A DNA stretch of 64,000 nt from Ruegeria sp. HKCCA6707 (GTDB lineage: Bacteria > Pseudomonadota > Alphaproteobacteria > Rhodobacterales > Rhodobacteraceae), in contig NZ_WQEG01000004.1 of NCBI RefSeq assembly GCF_013033515.1, positions 124,001-188,000 of the forward strand, given 5' to 3'. Below are positions 25,825 to 35,085 of this stretch, one piece after another. A program made the position numbers and the translations under genes. A model generated the notes under the pieces. The model was given only the letters and a program-made list of their open reading frames with translations, was not told the origin of the DNA and ran no database searches. Every line of letters starts with the position of its first letter. The stretch's first letter is position 1.

Positions 25825-27207
25825 ATGCCCCTCACCTTCGCCCCAGCTTCAGACACGGCCATCGACCTGCATATCATTGCCCAATCGGAAATGGAGCGCT
25901 GGCTGGCCGACCAACCAGATCAAATCCAGATCTGGGTCGGCGCCAATGGGTTCTCAGGTGGTTTAGGGCAGGTTCTGTTGATACCGCGTGGCGATGGGGC
26001 ACCGAAATATGCGCTAGCCGGGTACGGAACAGCCGCAAGCCGGGCGCGCAAACGGTTCCCTCTGGCCGCTGCGGCTCAGGCTCTGCCCGAAGGCACCTAC
26101 CGGATTGCTTCGGGCCTGCCCACTGACGTCGCCGAGGTCGAGTGTCTGGGATGGTTGCTGACCGGTTATACCTTTGATCGGTATGCCGCCCAGTCGGTTG
26201 CCAATGCACGGCTGATTGCTCCGGATACGGTTGACTCAGACCTGATCGAAGCTTTGGCCGCAGCCGAGGGGCTGACCCGTGATCTGGTGAATACACCGGC
26301 AGCCGATATGGGGCCCGAGCAGTTGCAGAAGGCCGCCGAAGATCTGGCGCAAAACTTTGACGCAAGTTGCGGCGTGATCGCAGGTGAGGCTCTGATACAG
26401 CAGAATTTCCCGATGATTCACGCCGTCGGCCGCGCTGCGGATCAGGCGCCGCGTCTGATCGATATGCGTTGGGGCAATGCCGGCCCCAAGCTGACCTTGG
26501 TGGGCAAGGGTGTCTGTTTCGATACCGGCGGGCTGGATCTGAAACCGGCAGCAGCCATGGGGCTGATGAAGAAAGACATGGGCGGGGCGGCCAATGTTTT
26601 GGGGCTGGCGCGTATGATCATGTCACTGAACCTGCCTGTGCAGCTTCGGGTGCTGATCCCAGCGGTTGAAAACGCGGTGGCCGGCGATGCCTTTCGCCCC
26701 GGTGATATCCTGACCGCGCGCAACGGGCTGACAGTTGAGATCAACAATACAGACGCCGAGGGCCGTCTGGTTCTGGCCGACGCGCTGACCCTGGCGTCCG
26801 AGGGTGACCCGGATCTGGTGATCTCAATGGCGACGCTGACGGGCGCGGCGCGCGTCGCGGTGGGCGCGGATCTGGCCCCGTTCTACACCGACGACGATGC
26901 TGCGGCCCAAGCGCTCAGCGACGCGGCAGCCAAGGCCGCTGACCCGGTTTGGCGGATGCCATTTCATACACCCTATGAATCCTTGATCGAGCCCGGGATT
27001 GCCGATCTGGACAATGCGCCCTCTGGCGGGTTTGCAGGTTCGATAACGGCAGCGCTATTCCTGCGCCGCTTCGTGGGCGACTGTCGCTATATGCATTTCG
27101 ACATCTATTCCTGGCAACGCAGCAAAGAACCCGGGCGCAGCAAAGGCGGATTGGGTCAGGGCCCCCGCGCGATACTGGCCGCTCTGCCGGAAATCCTGGA
27201 CCTGTGA
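25825..27207 (+). CDS. Leucyl aminopeptidase (family M17)
   Basis: 460 residues. The M17 signature NTDAEGRL is present, and VGKGVCFDTGGLDLKP and MKKDMGGAANVLG supply the metal-binding Lys, Asp and Glu residues. The N-terminal domain is shorter than in E. coli PepA. It releases N-terminal amino acids from peptides in the cytosol. Its stop overlaps the start of the NlpC/P60 gene, an arrangement that suggests joint use of peptides from wall turnover. Confidence 0.9.
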   Translation: MPLTFAPASDTAIDLHIIAQSEMERWLADQPDQIQIWVGANGFSGGLGQVLLIPRGDGAPKYALAGYGTAASRARKRFPLAAAAQALPEGTYRIASGLPTDVAEVECLGWLLTGYTFDRYAAQSVANARLIAPDTVDSDLIEALAAAEGLTRDLVNTPAADMGPEQLQKAAEDLAQNFDASCGVIAGEALIQQNFPMIHAVGRAADQAPRLIDMRWGNAGPKLTLVGKGVCFDTGGLDLKPAAAMGLMKKDMGGAANVLGLARMIMSLNLPVQLRVLIPAVENAVAGDAFRPGDILTARNGLTVEINNTDAEGRLVLADALTLASEGDPDLVISMATLTGAARVAVGADLAPFYTDDDAAAQALSDAAAKAADPVWRMPFHTPYESLIEPGIADLDNAPSGGFAGSITAALFLRRFVGDCRYMHFDIYSWQRSKEPGRSKGGLGQGPRAILAALPEILDL

Positions 27208-28073
27208 TGGACAGGCGGCTTCTGCGTTCAAATGGCCGGGTTGCGCATAGCTCGCTGAAGGGTCAGGTTGAGGCCGAGCATTTCACCGAAGGCGAAGTGA
27301 CGTATTTTCAACGGGTTGTGACCGACATTCTGGACGATCCCGAAGGCACACGGCAATGCCAGTTGCTGAGCGGCGAGGCCTTTGTTGTTCTGGACAAAAC
27401 GCAGAAACACCTGTTCGGCTACCGCGAAAAAGATGGATATGTCGGGTGGGTGGACACCGATGTGGGACATGCAAAGTTCCATCCGACACATCGCGTCTGC
27501 GTGCCGCGCGCAGTCGCTTTGCAGCATCCCGATGTCACGAAAAACGCCAATGAACAGGTCCTGCCCTTTGGCTGTGGCGTGGAACACTGGCCTGAGCATG
27601 ATGCGATGCCAAGCGCCTCAGGCTGGATGCCCATCAAACACCCTAGCCACATCGCAACACCGCTTTATCTGCGCGACACACAACTGGCTAAGATCAACTG
27701 GCGCGCGTCCGACCCGGCAGCGGTGGCCGAAAGCTTTCTGACCACGCCATATATCTATGGAGGCGACACGGCGCTGGGGATTGATTGCTCGGGCCTGATG
27801 CAAACCGCCTTCAACGCCTGTGGCCTTTCCTGCCCGCGCGACAGCGATATGCAATTAGCCTGCTTCAAACCTATCCAAAAAACCGATCTGCGCCGGGGCG
27901 ATCTGGTGTTCTGGAAAGGTCATGTGGGCATGATGCTGGATCCGGGCACATTGTTGCACGCCAATGCATATCACATGGCGGTCACCAACGAGCCTCTGGA
28001 CCAAGCCATTCAGCGTATCGGTCAGAAAGAGTTCGGGGCAGTGATCGGTTTTGGCCGACACCCTGCGGTTTAG
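27207..28073 (+). CDS. NlpC/P60 (C40) peptidase with SH3-like region
   Basis: 288 residues from ATG at 27207 (TGATG overlap with leucyl aminopeptidase); a GTG one codon earlier is possible. An N-terminal SH3-like part spans about 20-110. The C40 catalytic domain carries Cys194 (GIDCSG), His239 (KGHVGMM) and His251 (LLHAN). It resembles gamma-D-glutamyl-diamino acid endopeptidases that cut wall peptides. There is no signal peptide, so it probably acts on recycled muropeptides in the cytosol, passing products to the aminopeptidase. Confidence 0.85.
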   Translation: MDRRLLRSNGRVAHSSLKGQVEAEHFTEGEVTYFQRVVTDILDDPEGTRQCQLLSGEAFVVLDKTQKHLFGYREKDGYVGWVDTDVGHAKFHPTHRVCVPRAVALQHPDVTKNANEQVLPFGCGVEHWPEHDAMPSASGWMPIKHPSHIATPLYLRDTQLAKINWRASDPAAVAESFLTTPYIYGGDTALGIDCSGLMQTAFNACGLSCPRDSDMQLACFKPIQKTDLRRGDLVFWKGHVGMMLDPGTLLHANAYHMAVTNEPLDQAIQRIGQKEFGAVIGFGRHPAV

Positions 28074-28076
28074 GCT

Positions 28077-28427
28077 CTAATCCAGGTCCACTGAGCGGAT
28101 CAGCTTGCGTTCCAGCACCCGTAAAACGGCGGTCAGGTCCTGGCCGCGCTTCAGGATACGACCGTCCATCCCCACCACCGAATACATCCCCTGACGCATG
28201 CGCAGGCGGGGGTGTTTCTCGACCCGATAGATCGGATGCTCTGCCGTGCGCCGAAAGATCGAGAATATTGCCACATCTTTGAGGTTGGATATCCCGTAAT
28301 CCCGCCATTCCCCGGCGGCGACCATCCGGCCATATACGGAAAGGATCTGAGACATCTCTCGCCGGTCGAAAGCGACGGGCATCTGGGCCGGGCGTGAGGG
28401 AAACCGGCTGGGAGGCTGCATATTCAT
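28077..28427 (-). CDS. DUF2794 family protein
   Basis: 116 residues from ATG at 28427, preceded by AAGG; a GTG eight codons earlier is open. The protein matches the DUF2794 family that is widespread in Alphaproteobacteria: FDRREMSQILSVYGRMVAAG, then EWRDYGIS and IFRRTAEHPIYRVEK. No function is known to me. It ends three bases from the convergent NlpC/P60 gene. Confidence 0.8.
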   Translation of the reverse strand: MNMQPPSRFPSRPAQMPVAFDRREMSQILSVYGRMVAAGEWRDYGISNLKDVAIFSIFRRTAEHPIYRVEKHPRLRMRQGMYSVVGMDGRILKRGQDLTAVLRVLERKLIRSVDLD

Positions 28428-28491
28428 GACACAAGCCTTGCCGGAATTCACAAATGAATCAAGCCCGGCGGTAACAATTTGGGTGCAGGTG

Positions 28492-30156
28492 TCATCTGCG
28501 CCCGACCTGACGGCAAATCAGGATCACGGGCAGCAAACCGACAGCCAGAATGGCCAATGACGGCACTGCCGCGCCCTCAAGCCGTTCGTCCGAGGCGAGA
28601 CGATAGGCCTGCACCGCCAGCGTGTCGAAATTGAAAGGTCGCATGATCAGGGTCGCTGGCAGCTCTTTCATCACATCGACAAACACGATCAGCAAAGCGG
28701 TCAGAAGTGATGGCGTCAGGATCGGCAGGTGAACACGCCGCAGCGTGCCAATCGGCGATTGCCCAAGCGATCGGGCAGCAGCGTCCATATTGGCATGAAC
28801 CGTGCTTTGACCACCTTCATACGCGCTGAGCGCGGCAGCCAGAAACCGCACCATATAGGCTCCGATCAGCAGCCAGATGGATCCGGTCACCAACAAGCCC
28901 GTCGACACATCAAAGGTCTTGCGCATCCAGGCGTCCAGCGCGTTGTCAAACCCGGCAAAGGGCACAATCAACCCCACCGCAATCACCCCGCCTGGAACCG
29001 CATAGCCCAGACGGGCAAGATAGGCGGCGGCAGAGGATCCTTTGCCCGGTCTGAGGCGTTGAAAGAACCCGATGGAAATGGCCGCCCCAACCGTGACCAC
29101 GGCGGCAATACCAGCCAGCATCAAAGAGTTCTGGATGAACCCGATATAGCGCCGCGACAGCAGGTTCTGCTCGGACTCCAGCCCCATTTGCACCAGAATG
29201 ATCACCGGCAGCACGAAGCCCAGGAAGACGGGTATTGCGCAGAGAAGAAACGCAAACGCTGCACCCCACCCCTTTAGGTGAGAGGCCGCGCCCGCCACGT
29301 GGCGTTTGCCCTGCTGATAGTATTTGGCCTTACCGCGCTGCTGGCGTTCTGTCATCGCCATGATCAGCGCAAAAGCCAGCAAACACAGCGCCAGTTGCGC
29401 TGCTGCCGCACGGTCTGCCAGTGAAAACCAGCTGGAATAAATCCCGGTGGCAAAGGTCTGAACGCCGAAATACGAGACGGTGCCAAAATCGGCGATGGTC
29501 TCCATCACCGCCAGCAGGACGCCTCCGGCAATGGCCGGTCGCGCCATCGGCAAAGACACCCGCCAGAACGCCGCCCACGGGCTATTGCCCAAGGCCCGCG
29601 CGGCCAGAAACGCCCGGTCGCTTTGCTGTAAGAACGCGGCTCGCGCCAGCAGGTATACATAAGGATAAAGCACCAAAACCAGCATCGCGGCTGCGCCCTC
29701 GGTCGAGCGAATTTCAGGAAACCAATAGTCGCGCGGCCCCCAGCCGGTGACCTGCCGCAATGTGGATTGAACAATGCCCGGGTGATCCAGAATGAACGTA
29801 TAGGCATAGGCCAGCACATAGGCGGGAAAGGCCAAGGGCAGGACCAGAGCGATTTCAAAGAAACGTACACCGGGAAACCGTGTCATCGTCACAAGCCACG
29901 CTGCGCCAACGCCGATTGAAAACGTGCCGATCGACACCAGAACAACCAGCACCGCCGTCGTCAGCGTATAGCCCGGCAGCACCGTGCTGATCAGGTGTGA
30001 GACGGTATCTGTTCCGCCAGTGACCGCAGCAAGGGCAACAGCGACCATCGGCAGAAGACAGGCTGCAGCCACCGCATAGGCCACAAAGCCAAGCACGCGG
30101 GTGCCCAGCGCCCCGCGATTGCGGGTCCCGTTTTCTGAGTATTCGACTTCGGCCAT
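28492..30156 (-). CDS. Ferric-iron-type ABC transporter permease (FbpB-like, fused)
   Basis: 554 residues, two permease halves in one chain with about 12 hydrophobic segments. Each half has the cytoplasmic coupling motif: FLAARALGNSPWAAFWRVSLPMARPAIAGG and an AARSLGQSPIGTLRRVHLPILTPS copy in the C-terminal half. This layout is that of FbpB/AfuB permeases for ferric iron. The cognate binding protein and ATPase are not adjacent, so the gene works with partners elsewhere or is part of a split locus. The substrate is inferred. Confidence 0.8.
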   Translation of the reverse strand: MAEVEYSENGTRNRGALGTRVLGFVAYAVAAACLLPMVAVALAAVTGGTDTVSHLISTVLPGYTLTTAVLVVLVSIGTFSIGVGAAWLVTMTRFPGVRFFEIALVLPLAFPAYVLAYAYTFILDHPGIVQSTLRQVTGWGPRDYWFPEIRSTEGAAAMLVLVLYPYVYLLARAAFLQQSDRAFLAARALGNSPWAAFWRVSLPMARPAIAGGVLLAVMETIADFGTVSYFGVQTFATGIYSSWFSLADRAAAAQLALCLLAFALIMAMTERQQRGKAKYYQQGKRHVAGAASHLKGWGAAFAFLLCAIPVFLGFVLPVIILVQMGLESEQNLLSRRYIGFIQNSLMLAGIAAVVTVGAAISIGFFQRLRPGKGSSAAAYLARLGYAVPGGVIAVGLIVPFAGFDNALDAWMRKTFDVSTGLLVTGSIWLLIGAYMVRFLAAALSAYEGGQSTVHANMDAAARSLGQSPIGTLRRVHLPILTPSLLTALLIVFVDVMKELPATLIMRPFNFDTLAVQAYRLASDERLEGAAVPSLAILAVGLLPVILICRQVGRR

Positions 30157-30259
30157 GCGTCTTAGGCAGCCCCAATTCAGGTTGCTGCCTTTATTCGACG
30201 AAAACGGTCGGAAACACCAGTGGGGGCGCCAACAATTCTATGGCACCGTCACCCGTGCG

Positions 30260-31456
30260 CTATTCGTAAACGCGCTGATCTTCGATCACCAAACCGTCCT
30301 TGGGCAAGGATCCCGGGGCCACAACCTCGATCGCGCCTTTCAGTTTCAGCACTTCGGTGACCGATTTGGCATAGGCCATGTCATCACCACCCGGGCTTTC
30401 GATCTGTACCGTCATCGTGTCCATTTCGCCCTGACGCGCCGCGATGACGCGGGCTTTGACGATCTCGTCATGTTTGTCGACCAGCGCAGCCACCTGCTCG
30501 GGCCGCACGAACATGCCTTTGATCTTGGTAGTCTGATCCGCGCGCCCCATCCAGCCCTTGATGCGCAGGTTGGTGCGCCCGCAGGGCGACTGCCCCGGCA
30601 TCACGGCAGACAGATCGCCGGTTGCAAAACGGATGAGCGGGTAGTCGGGGTTCAGCGAGGTGACGATCACCTCACCCACCTCACCCGGGGCGACCGGGGT
30701 GCCCGTGCCGGGGGTCACGATCTCGACAATGACATGCTCATCGATGATCATGCCCTCCATCGCAGGGCTTTCATAGGCCACGTTGCCCAGATCGGCGGTG
30801 GCATAGCATTGCAGGCATGAGATCTCACGATCCGCATATTCCTGACGCAGAGACGGGAACAGCGCGCCACCGCCCACGACAGCTTTTGAGAAGTTGAGCC
30901 CGACGCCCATCGCATCCGCCTTGTCCAAAATCACTTTCAGATAATCCGGTGTCCCGGCATAGGCGGTACAGCCGATGTCACGGGCGGCGGTAACCTGCAA
31001 TTCCGTCTGACCTGTGCCCGCAGGCAGCACGGTGGCCCCGACCGCGCGCGCGCCGCTTTCAAAGATCATACCCGCCGGTGTCAGATGATAACCAAAGCAG
31101 TTCTGGACGATGTCCCCAGACCCTATGCCTGCCGCGTGCAGAAACCGCCCCATGCGCCACCAGTCATGGCTGATGCCACCGGGTTCATAAATCGGGCCCG
31201 GGCTTTGAAAGATATGCGCGACATTGGACGTAAAAACCCCACCAAACGGAGGGTTTTCCGACTGCCACGCCGCCAGTTCCGACTTGCGCAGCACAGGCAG
31301 CTTGGCCAGATCATCCAGCGTTTCGACTGTGTGGTCCGTGATCCGGCAAGCGCCCGGAACGGAACTGGCCCGTTCGATCTGGTCTTTGACGCGCGTAAGT
31401 TGATCTGCCGCGCGTTCATCGGCAGAGCGGGTTTCCAATGCGTCGAAATAGGTCAT
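30260..31456 (-). CDS. Phenylacetate-CoA ligase-like AMP-forming enzyme
   Basis: 398 residues from the ATG at 31456 (MTYFDALE), eight bases after GGAGG; an ATG two codons earlier is too close to that site. The fold and motifs are those of PaaK-like ligases: an N-terminal LPVLRKSEL segment, CYATADLGN for the ATP region, IRFATGDL for the TGD motif and KIKGMFVRPEQ before the C-terminal domain. It would adenylate an aromatic or other acid and form its CoA ester. It is the last gene of the ABC-transporter operon, so the substrate is probably what the transporter imports. Confidence 0.8.
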   Translation of the reverse strand: MTYFDALETRSADERAADQLTRVKDQIERASSVPGACRITDHTVETLDDLAKLPVLRKSELAAWQSENPPFGGVFTSNVAHIFQSPGPIYEPGGISHDWWRMGRFLHAAGIGSGDIVQNCFGYHLTPAGMIFESGARAVGATVLPAGTGQTELQVTAARDIGCTAYAGTPDYLKVILDKADAMGVGLNFSKAVVGGGALFPSLRQEYADREISCLQCYATADLGNVAYESPAMEGMIIDEHVIVEIVTPGTGTPVAPGEVGEVIVTSLNPDYPLIRFATGDLSAVMPGQSPCGRTNLRIKGWMGRADQTTKIKGMFVRPEQVAALVDKHDEIVKARVIAARQGEMDTMTVQIESPGGDDMAYAKSVTEVLKLKGAIEVVAPGSLPKDGLVIEDQRVYE

Positions 31457-31475
31457 TGTCATATCCTCCATCCGC

Positions 31476-32309
31476 TTACAGCCATCTCTTGCGGCGGCGG
31501 TACGAGCGTACGTCGCGAAAGCTTTTGCGGCCTTCATCCGACATGCCAAGGTAAAATTCTTTAACGTCCGGGTTCTCACGCAATTCAGCAGCTGGCCCAT
31601 CCATCACAACGCGTCCCGATTCCAGGATGTATCCGTAGTGCGCAAACCGCAGCGCCACGTTGGTGTTCTGTTCCGCCAGCAGGAAAGACACGCCTTCCTT
31701 TTCGTTCAGATCCTTCACGATGCCGAAAATCTCTTCAACCAATTGCGGCGCCAAACCCATCGAAGGTTCGTCCAGCAGAATGGTTTCGGGTCGCGACATC
31801 AGGGCGCGGCCCATGGCCACCATCTGCTGTTCCCCGCCCGAGGTATAGCCCGCCTGGCTTTTGCGCCGTTCTGCAAGGCGGGGGAAATAGCTATAGACCA
31901 GTTGCAGATCCTTCTGGATCGCGGCGGCCCCGTCTTTGCGCGTATAAGCGCCGGTCAGCAGGTTCTCTTCCACCGTCAGATGCTCGAAGCAGTGGCGGCC
32001 TTCCATCACCTGAATTACACCTTTTTCTACCAGAACAGCCGGATCGCTTTCATGAACGCTCTCGCCGCGATACTTGATCGAGCCTTTGGTGACTTCACCG
32101 CGTTCGGAATGCAAAAGGTTTGATACGGCTTTCAAGGTCGTTGTCTTGCCCGCACCATTGCCGCCCAAGAGCGCCGTGATACCGCCCTTGGGAACGGTCA
32201 GGCTGACGCCTTTCAACACGAGGATCACGTGGTTATAGATCACCTCGATATTGTTGACCTCAAGCAGGGTTTCCGCCTGCACGTCGGTGGTTTGTGCCGC
32301 ATCAAGCAT
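31476..32309 (-). CDS. ABC transporter ATP-binding protein, LivF type
   Basis: 277 residues. Walker A is GGNGAGKTT, the signature is TSGGEQQ (unusual for LSGGQ but normal in LivF-like proteins), Walker B is TILLDEP and AEQN carries the switch region. A basic C-terminal tail (RSYRRRKRW) is extra to the usual LivF length. It pairs with the LivG-type ATPase encoded upstream to power the transporter. It is separated from the binding-protein gene by 76 bases with a strong hairpin. Confidence 0.87.
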   Translation of the reverse strand: MLDAAQTTDVQAETLLEVNNIEVIYNHVILVLKGVSLTVPKGGITALLGGNGAGKTTTLKAVSNLLHSERGEVTKGSIKYRGESVHESDPAVLVEKGVIQVMEGRHCFEHLTVEENLLTGAYTRKDGAAAIQKDLQLVYSYFPRLAERRKSQAGYTSGGEQQMVAMGRALMSRPETILLDEPSMGLAPQLVEEIFGIVKDLNEKEGVSFLLAEQNTNVALRFAHYGYILESGRVVMDGPAAELRENPDVKEFYLGMSDEGRKSFRDVRSYRRRKRWL

Positions 32310-32350
32310 CAGCGCGTGTCCTTAAGCCTGCCCTGTTCGGGCCGATTGAT

Positions 32351-32376
32351 AGGGGCGGCAGCTGCCCGCCGCCCCT
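32351..32376 (-). promoter_or_regulatory. Stem-loop after the binding-protein gene
   Basis: A perfect nine-base stem (AGGGGCGGC with GCCGCCCCT) with an eight-base loop sits just downstream of the binding-protein stop, in the 76-base gap before the LivF-type gene. No T-run follows. It likely stabilises or partly terminates the mRNA, giving excess binding protein. Confidence 0.6.
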
Positions 32377-32385
32377 GGGGTTTCA

Positions 32386-33669
32386 TCAGTTGCAGCGTGT
32401 TTCGATGTTGTTCTCAGCCGCATAAGCTGCCGAGTCCTCTGCGATCAACGCGTTGATGACTTCGGCATCGGTTGGCTTGAAATCCTGGATCGAGTTCCAG
32501 GTTCCAGCTGCCGCATCCCACTGGACAACACCAACCAGACCGGGGCCACCGTGGTTTTCACAGGACACCGAGAACTCGGGGCCGAAACCTGCCATGCCCA
32601 AAGCTTCCATTTTGGCATTGGTCATCTCAAGCGCTTCCATCCCATCGCGCATCATGGACGGGTCGATCTCGGCCGTGCCATGCATCTCCTGCGCGGTTTT
32701 CACAGCTTCGGCGGCCAGCATTGCAGCATAAAGACCACGGTTGTACTGCACCGAGCCAAGCTGATCTCCAGCACCCGCAGCCTTACCGGCATCAACGACG
32801 TATTTCTGAAGATCTTCATAAACCGGATAGTCCTTGCCCAGACCGGTAAAGGTCAGCGCCTTATAGCCGGTGGCCTTGTCACCTGCCGGTTCAACGTCGA
32901 ATTCGGCACCCGACCACCAGACACCGATGAAGTTCTCCATCGGGAAGCGGATATTGGCGGCTTCCTGAACCGCGACCTGGTTCATTACGCCCCAGCCCCA
33001 CATGATCACATAGTCAGGCTTTTCACGGCGGATTTGCAGCCATTGCGATTTCTGTTCCTGACCTGGGTGGTCAACAGGCAGCAGCGTCAGGTCATAGCCA
33101 TGTTTTTCGGCCAGAGTTTCCAACGTGCGGATCGGTTCTTTGCCATAGGCCGAGTTATGATAGACCAGCGCAATTGTTTTGCCGCTCAGATCTCCACCGT
33201 TTTCGTCCAGCAGATAGTTGATCGCGCCCGATGCACCGTTCCAATAGTTGGCCGGATAGTTGAACACGTGGCTGAACACGTCGCCATTCGCCGCTGAGGT
33301 TCGGCCATACCCCATGGTGTGCAGCGGAATGCCATCTGCGGTCACTTTGGGGATGAGCTGATACGTGATCCCGGTCGACAGCGGCTGATAGACCAGCGCG
33401 CCCTCACCTTTGGTGGACTCATAACATTCCACACCTTTTTCGGTGTTATAACCGGTTTCGCACTCGATCACGCGGGCCGGAACACCGCCGATACCACCGT
33501 CACGTTCGTTCAGCAGAGTGAAATAATCGGCATAGCCATCCGCAAACGGAATACCGCCCGCTGCGTAAGGACCGGTGCGGTAGCTGAGCGAGGGGAACAC
33601 AAGGTCGGCCATTGCCGGACCTGCGGCCATCAGCGCGCCCAGCGCCAGGGTTGCCATTTTCTTTTTCAT
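32386..33669 (-). CDS. ABC transporter substrate-binding protein (HAAT/branched-chain type)
   Basis: 427 residues. A signal peptide is clear (KKKMATLALGALMAAGPAMA, cleavage near residue 21). The mature protein has the periplasmic-binding-protein type I fold of Leu/Ile/Val and aromatic-acid binders: YRTGPYAAGGIPFADGYADYF at its start, the TGITYQLIPK strand and IALVYHNSAYGKEP. The ligand is not evident. Because two CoA ligases share the operon, a carboxylic acid is more likely than an amino acid. Confidence 0.85.
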   Translation of the reverse strand: MKKKMATLALGALMAAGPAMADLVFPSLSYRTGPYAAGGIPFADGYADYFTLLNERDGGIGGVPARVIECETGYNTEKGVECYESTKGEGALVYQPLSTGITYQLIPKVTADGIPLHTMGYGRTSAANGDVFSHVFNYPANYWNGASGAINYLLDENGGDLSGKTIALVYHNSAYGKEPIRTLETLAEKHGYDLTLLPVDHPGQEQKSQWLQIRREKPDYVIMWGWGVMNQVAVQEAANIRFPMENFIGVWWSGAEFDVEPAGDKATGYKALTFTGLGKDYPVYEDLQKYVVDAGKAAGAGDQLGSVQYNRGLYAAMLAAEAVKTAQEMHGTAEIDPSMMRDGMEALEMTNAKMEALGMAGFGPEFSVSCENHGGPGLVGVVQWDAAAGTWNSIQDFKPTDAEVINALIAEDSAAYAAENNIETRCN

Positions 33670-33745
33670 CGGGTGTCTCCTCCCTTGATTGATCCGATGG
33701 TGAACACGGGCTTATGCCGCCCGTCTTGTCTTTGGGCCGGCCCCG

Positions 33746-34822
33746 TCAATGGGGGAACGGCCAGAGTCTGAGTTTCTCTTTCGCGACACGCCACAGCTGT
33801 GCCAGCCCGTGCGGTTCGAGGATCAGGAACATGATGATCATGGCGCCCACGATCACCAGGTTCAGATGCGCCACGATATCCGTCGGCCATCCAAGCAGAT
33901 CGACCCCGATCAGTTTCAGAAGCACCGGCAACAGCACCAAGAACGCCGCCCCGGCGAAGGATCCAAAGATCGAACCCAGCCCGCCGATGATGATCATGAA
34001 CAGGACCAGAAATGATTTCTGGATGCCGAAAACTTCGCCCACTTCGACCGCGCCCAGATAGACCGCAAAGAACAACGCGCCCGAGATGCCCACAAAGAAC
34101 GAGCTAACGGCAAAGGCAGTCAGTTTGGCCTTAAGCGGGTTCACTCCGATGATTTCAGCTGCGATATCCATATCGCGGATCGCCATCCAGGTCCGGCCGA
34201 TGGTGCCCCGCGTCAGATTGCGCGCAATGATGGCACAGACAGTCAGGAAAACCAGGCAGAACAGATAGGTCGCCCAAGCGGGCGCATTTGGGCCGGTGAT
34301 GATGATGCCGAACACATCACGCTCGGGCGCATTGATCTGACCCGAGGCCGAGTAGTTGTAGAACCACGGCACTCGGTTGAAGAGCCAAACAAGAAAGAAC
34401 TGCGCCGCCAAGGTGGCAACCGCCAGATAGAACCCTTTGATCCGCAGGCTGGGAAGGCCGAACAACACGCCCACCAACGCCGTGATCCCGCCCGCAAGTA
34501 TGACATGGATGAACATGCTGACATCGGGAAAGGCCGTCATCAGCTTGTAACAGGCATAAGCGCCCACAGCCATGAAGCCGCCGGTGCCAAGGCTGACCTG
34601 CCCGCAATACCCCACCAGAATATTCAACCCGATCGCCGCGATGGCATAGATCAGAAACGGCAGCAGCAGGGCGTTTGCCCAATAGTCGTTGATCAGAAAC
34701 GGAACGATCCCGAACGCGACCGCCAACACCACATAGTACCGATACCGGTCAAACTTGATCGGGAAAGTCTGGCTGTCGGCGATGTAGGATGTTTTGAAAT
34801 CCCCGGCCTCACGATAGAACAT
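33746..34822 (-). CDS. ABC transporter permease, LivM type
   Basis: 358 residues with about ten hydrophobic segments. The LivM motif GYCGQVSLGTGGFMAVGAY follows the second or third helix, and RDMDIAAEIIGVNPLKAKLTAFAVSSF is the coupling loop. It forms the channel with the LivH-type permease. An unusual N-terminal extension of about 30 polar residues (FYREAGDFKTSYIADSQTFP) precedes the first helix. It begins three bases after the small membrane protein gene. Confidence 0.87.
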   Translation of the reverse strand: MFYREAGDFKTSYIADSQTFPIKFDRYRYYVVLAVAFGIVPFLINDYWANALLLPFLIYAIAAIGLNILVGYCGQVSLGTGGFMAVGAYACYKLMTAFPDVSMFIHVILAGGITALVGVLFGLPSLRIKGFYLAVATLAAQFFLVWLFNRVPWFYNYSASGQINAPERDVFGIIITGPNAPAWATYLFCLVFLTVCAIIARNLTRGTIGRTWMAIRDMDIAAEIIGVNPLKAKLTAFAVSSFFVGISGALFFAVYLGAVEVGEVFGIQKSFLVLFMIIIGGLGSIFGSFAGAAFLVLLPVLLKLIGVDLLGWPTDIVAHLNLVIVGAMIIMFLILEPHGLAQLWRVAKEKLRLWPFPH

Positions 34823-34825
34823 GTA

Positions 34826-35083
34826 TTACTTTCCCCATTCCTGTTGCGCCCGGTTGCGGGCAGCAGCGTCCAGTTGATTGGATCCTTTGGCATATCCGCT
34901 CGCCTCCGAGGCGCGCACCAGTTTCATGTACGCCAGAACACCCATGATCAGCCCGGCAAAAGCCAAAATCGACGCAATTACCAACTGGCCCTGGGTCAGA
35001 TCATCGGATGTCAGCGCGATGTACCCAAAAGCCCAGAACCCGGCCCAAGCGACGACGTTGATGATGGCGATGAGTTTGGTCAT
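34826..35083 (-). CDS. Small two-helix membrane protein inside the ABC operon
   Basis: 85 residues from the ATG at 35083 (MTKLIAIINVV), two bases after the LivH-type stop; the longer open frame runs into that gene. Two hydrophobic segments (about 5-25 and 38-58) are followed by a polar tail ending RNRAQQEWGK. No family is recognised. Its placement between the two permease genes with almost no spacing suggests an accessory subunit of the transporter or a membrane chaperone for it. Confidence 0.7.
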   Translation of the reverse strand: MTKLIAIINVVAWAGFWAFGYIALTSDDLTQGQLVIASILAFAGLIMGVLAYMKLVRASEASGYAKGSNQLDAAARNRAQQEWGK

Positions 35084-35085
35084 GC

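Noticed and set aside
30157-30259. Plus-strand terminator (AGGCAGC/GCTGCCT stem)
   Set aside because: No plus-strand transcript precedes it, and on the minus strand no T-run follows; probably chance.
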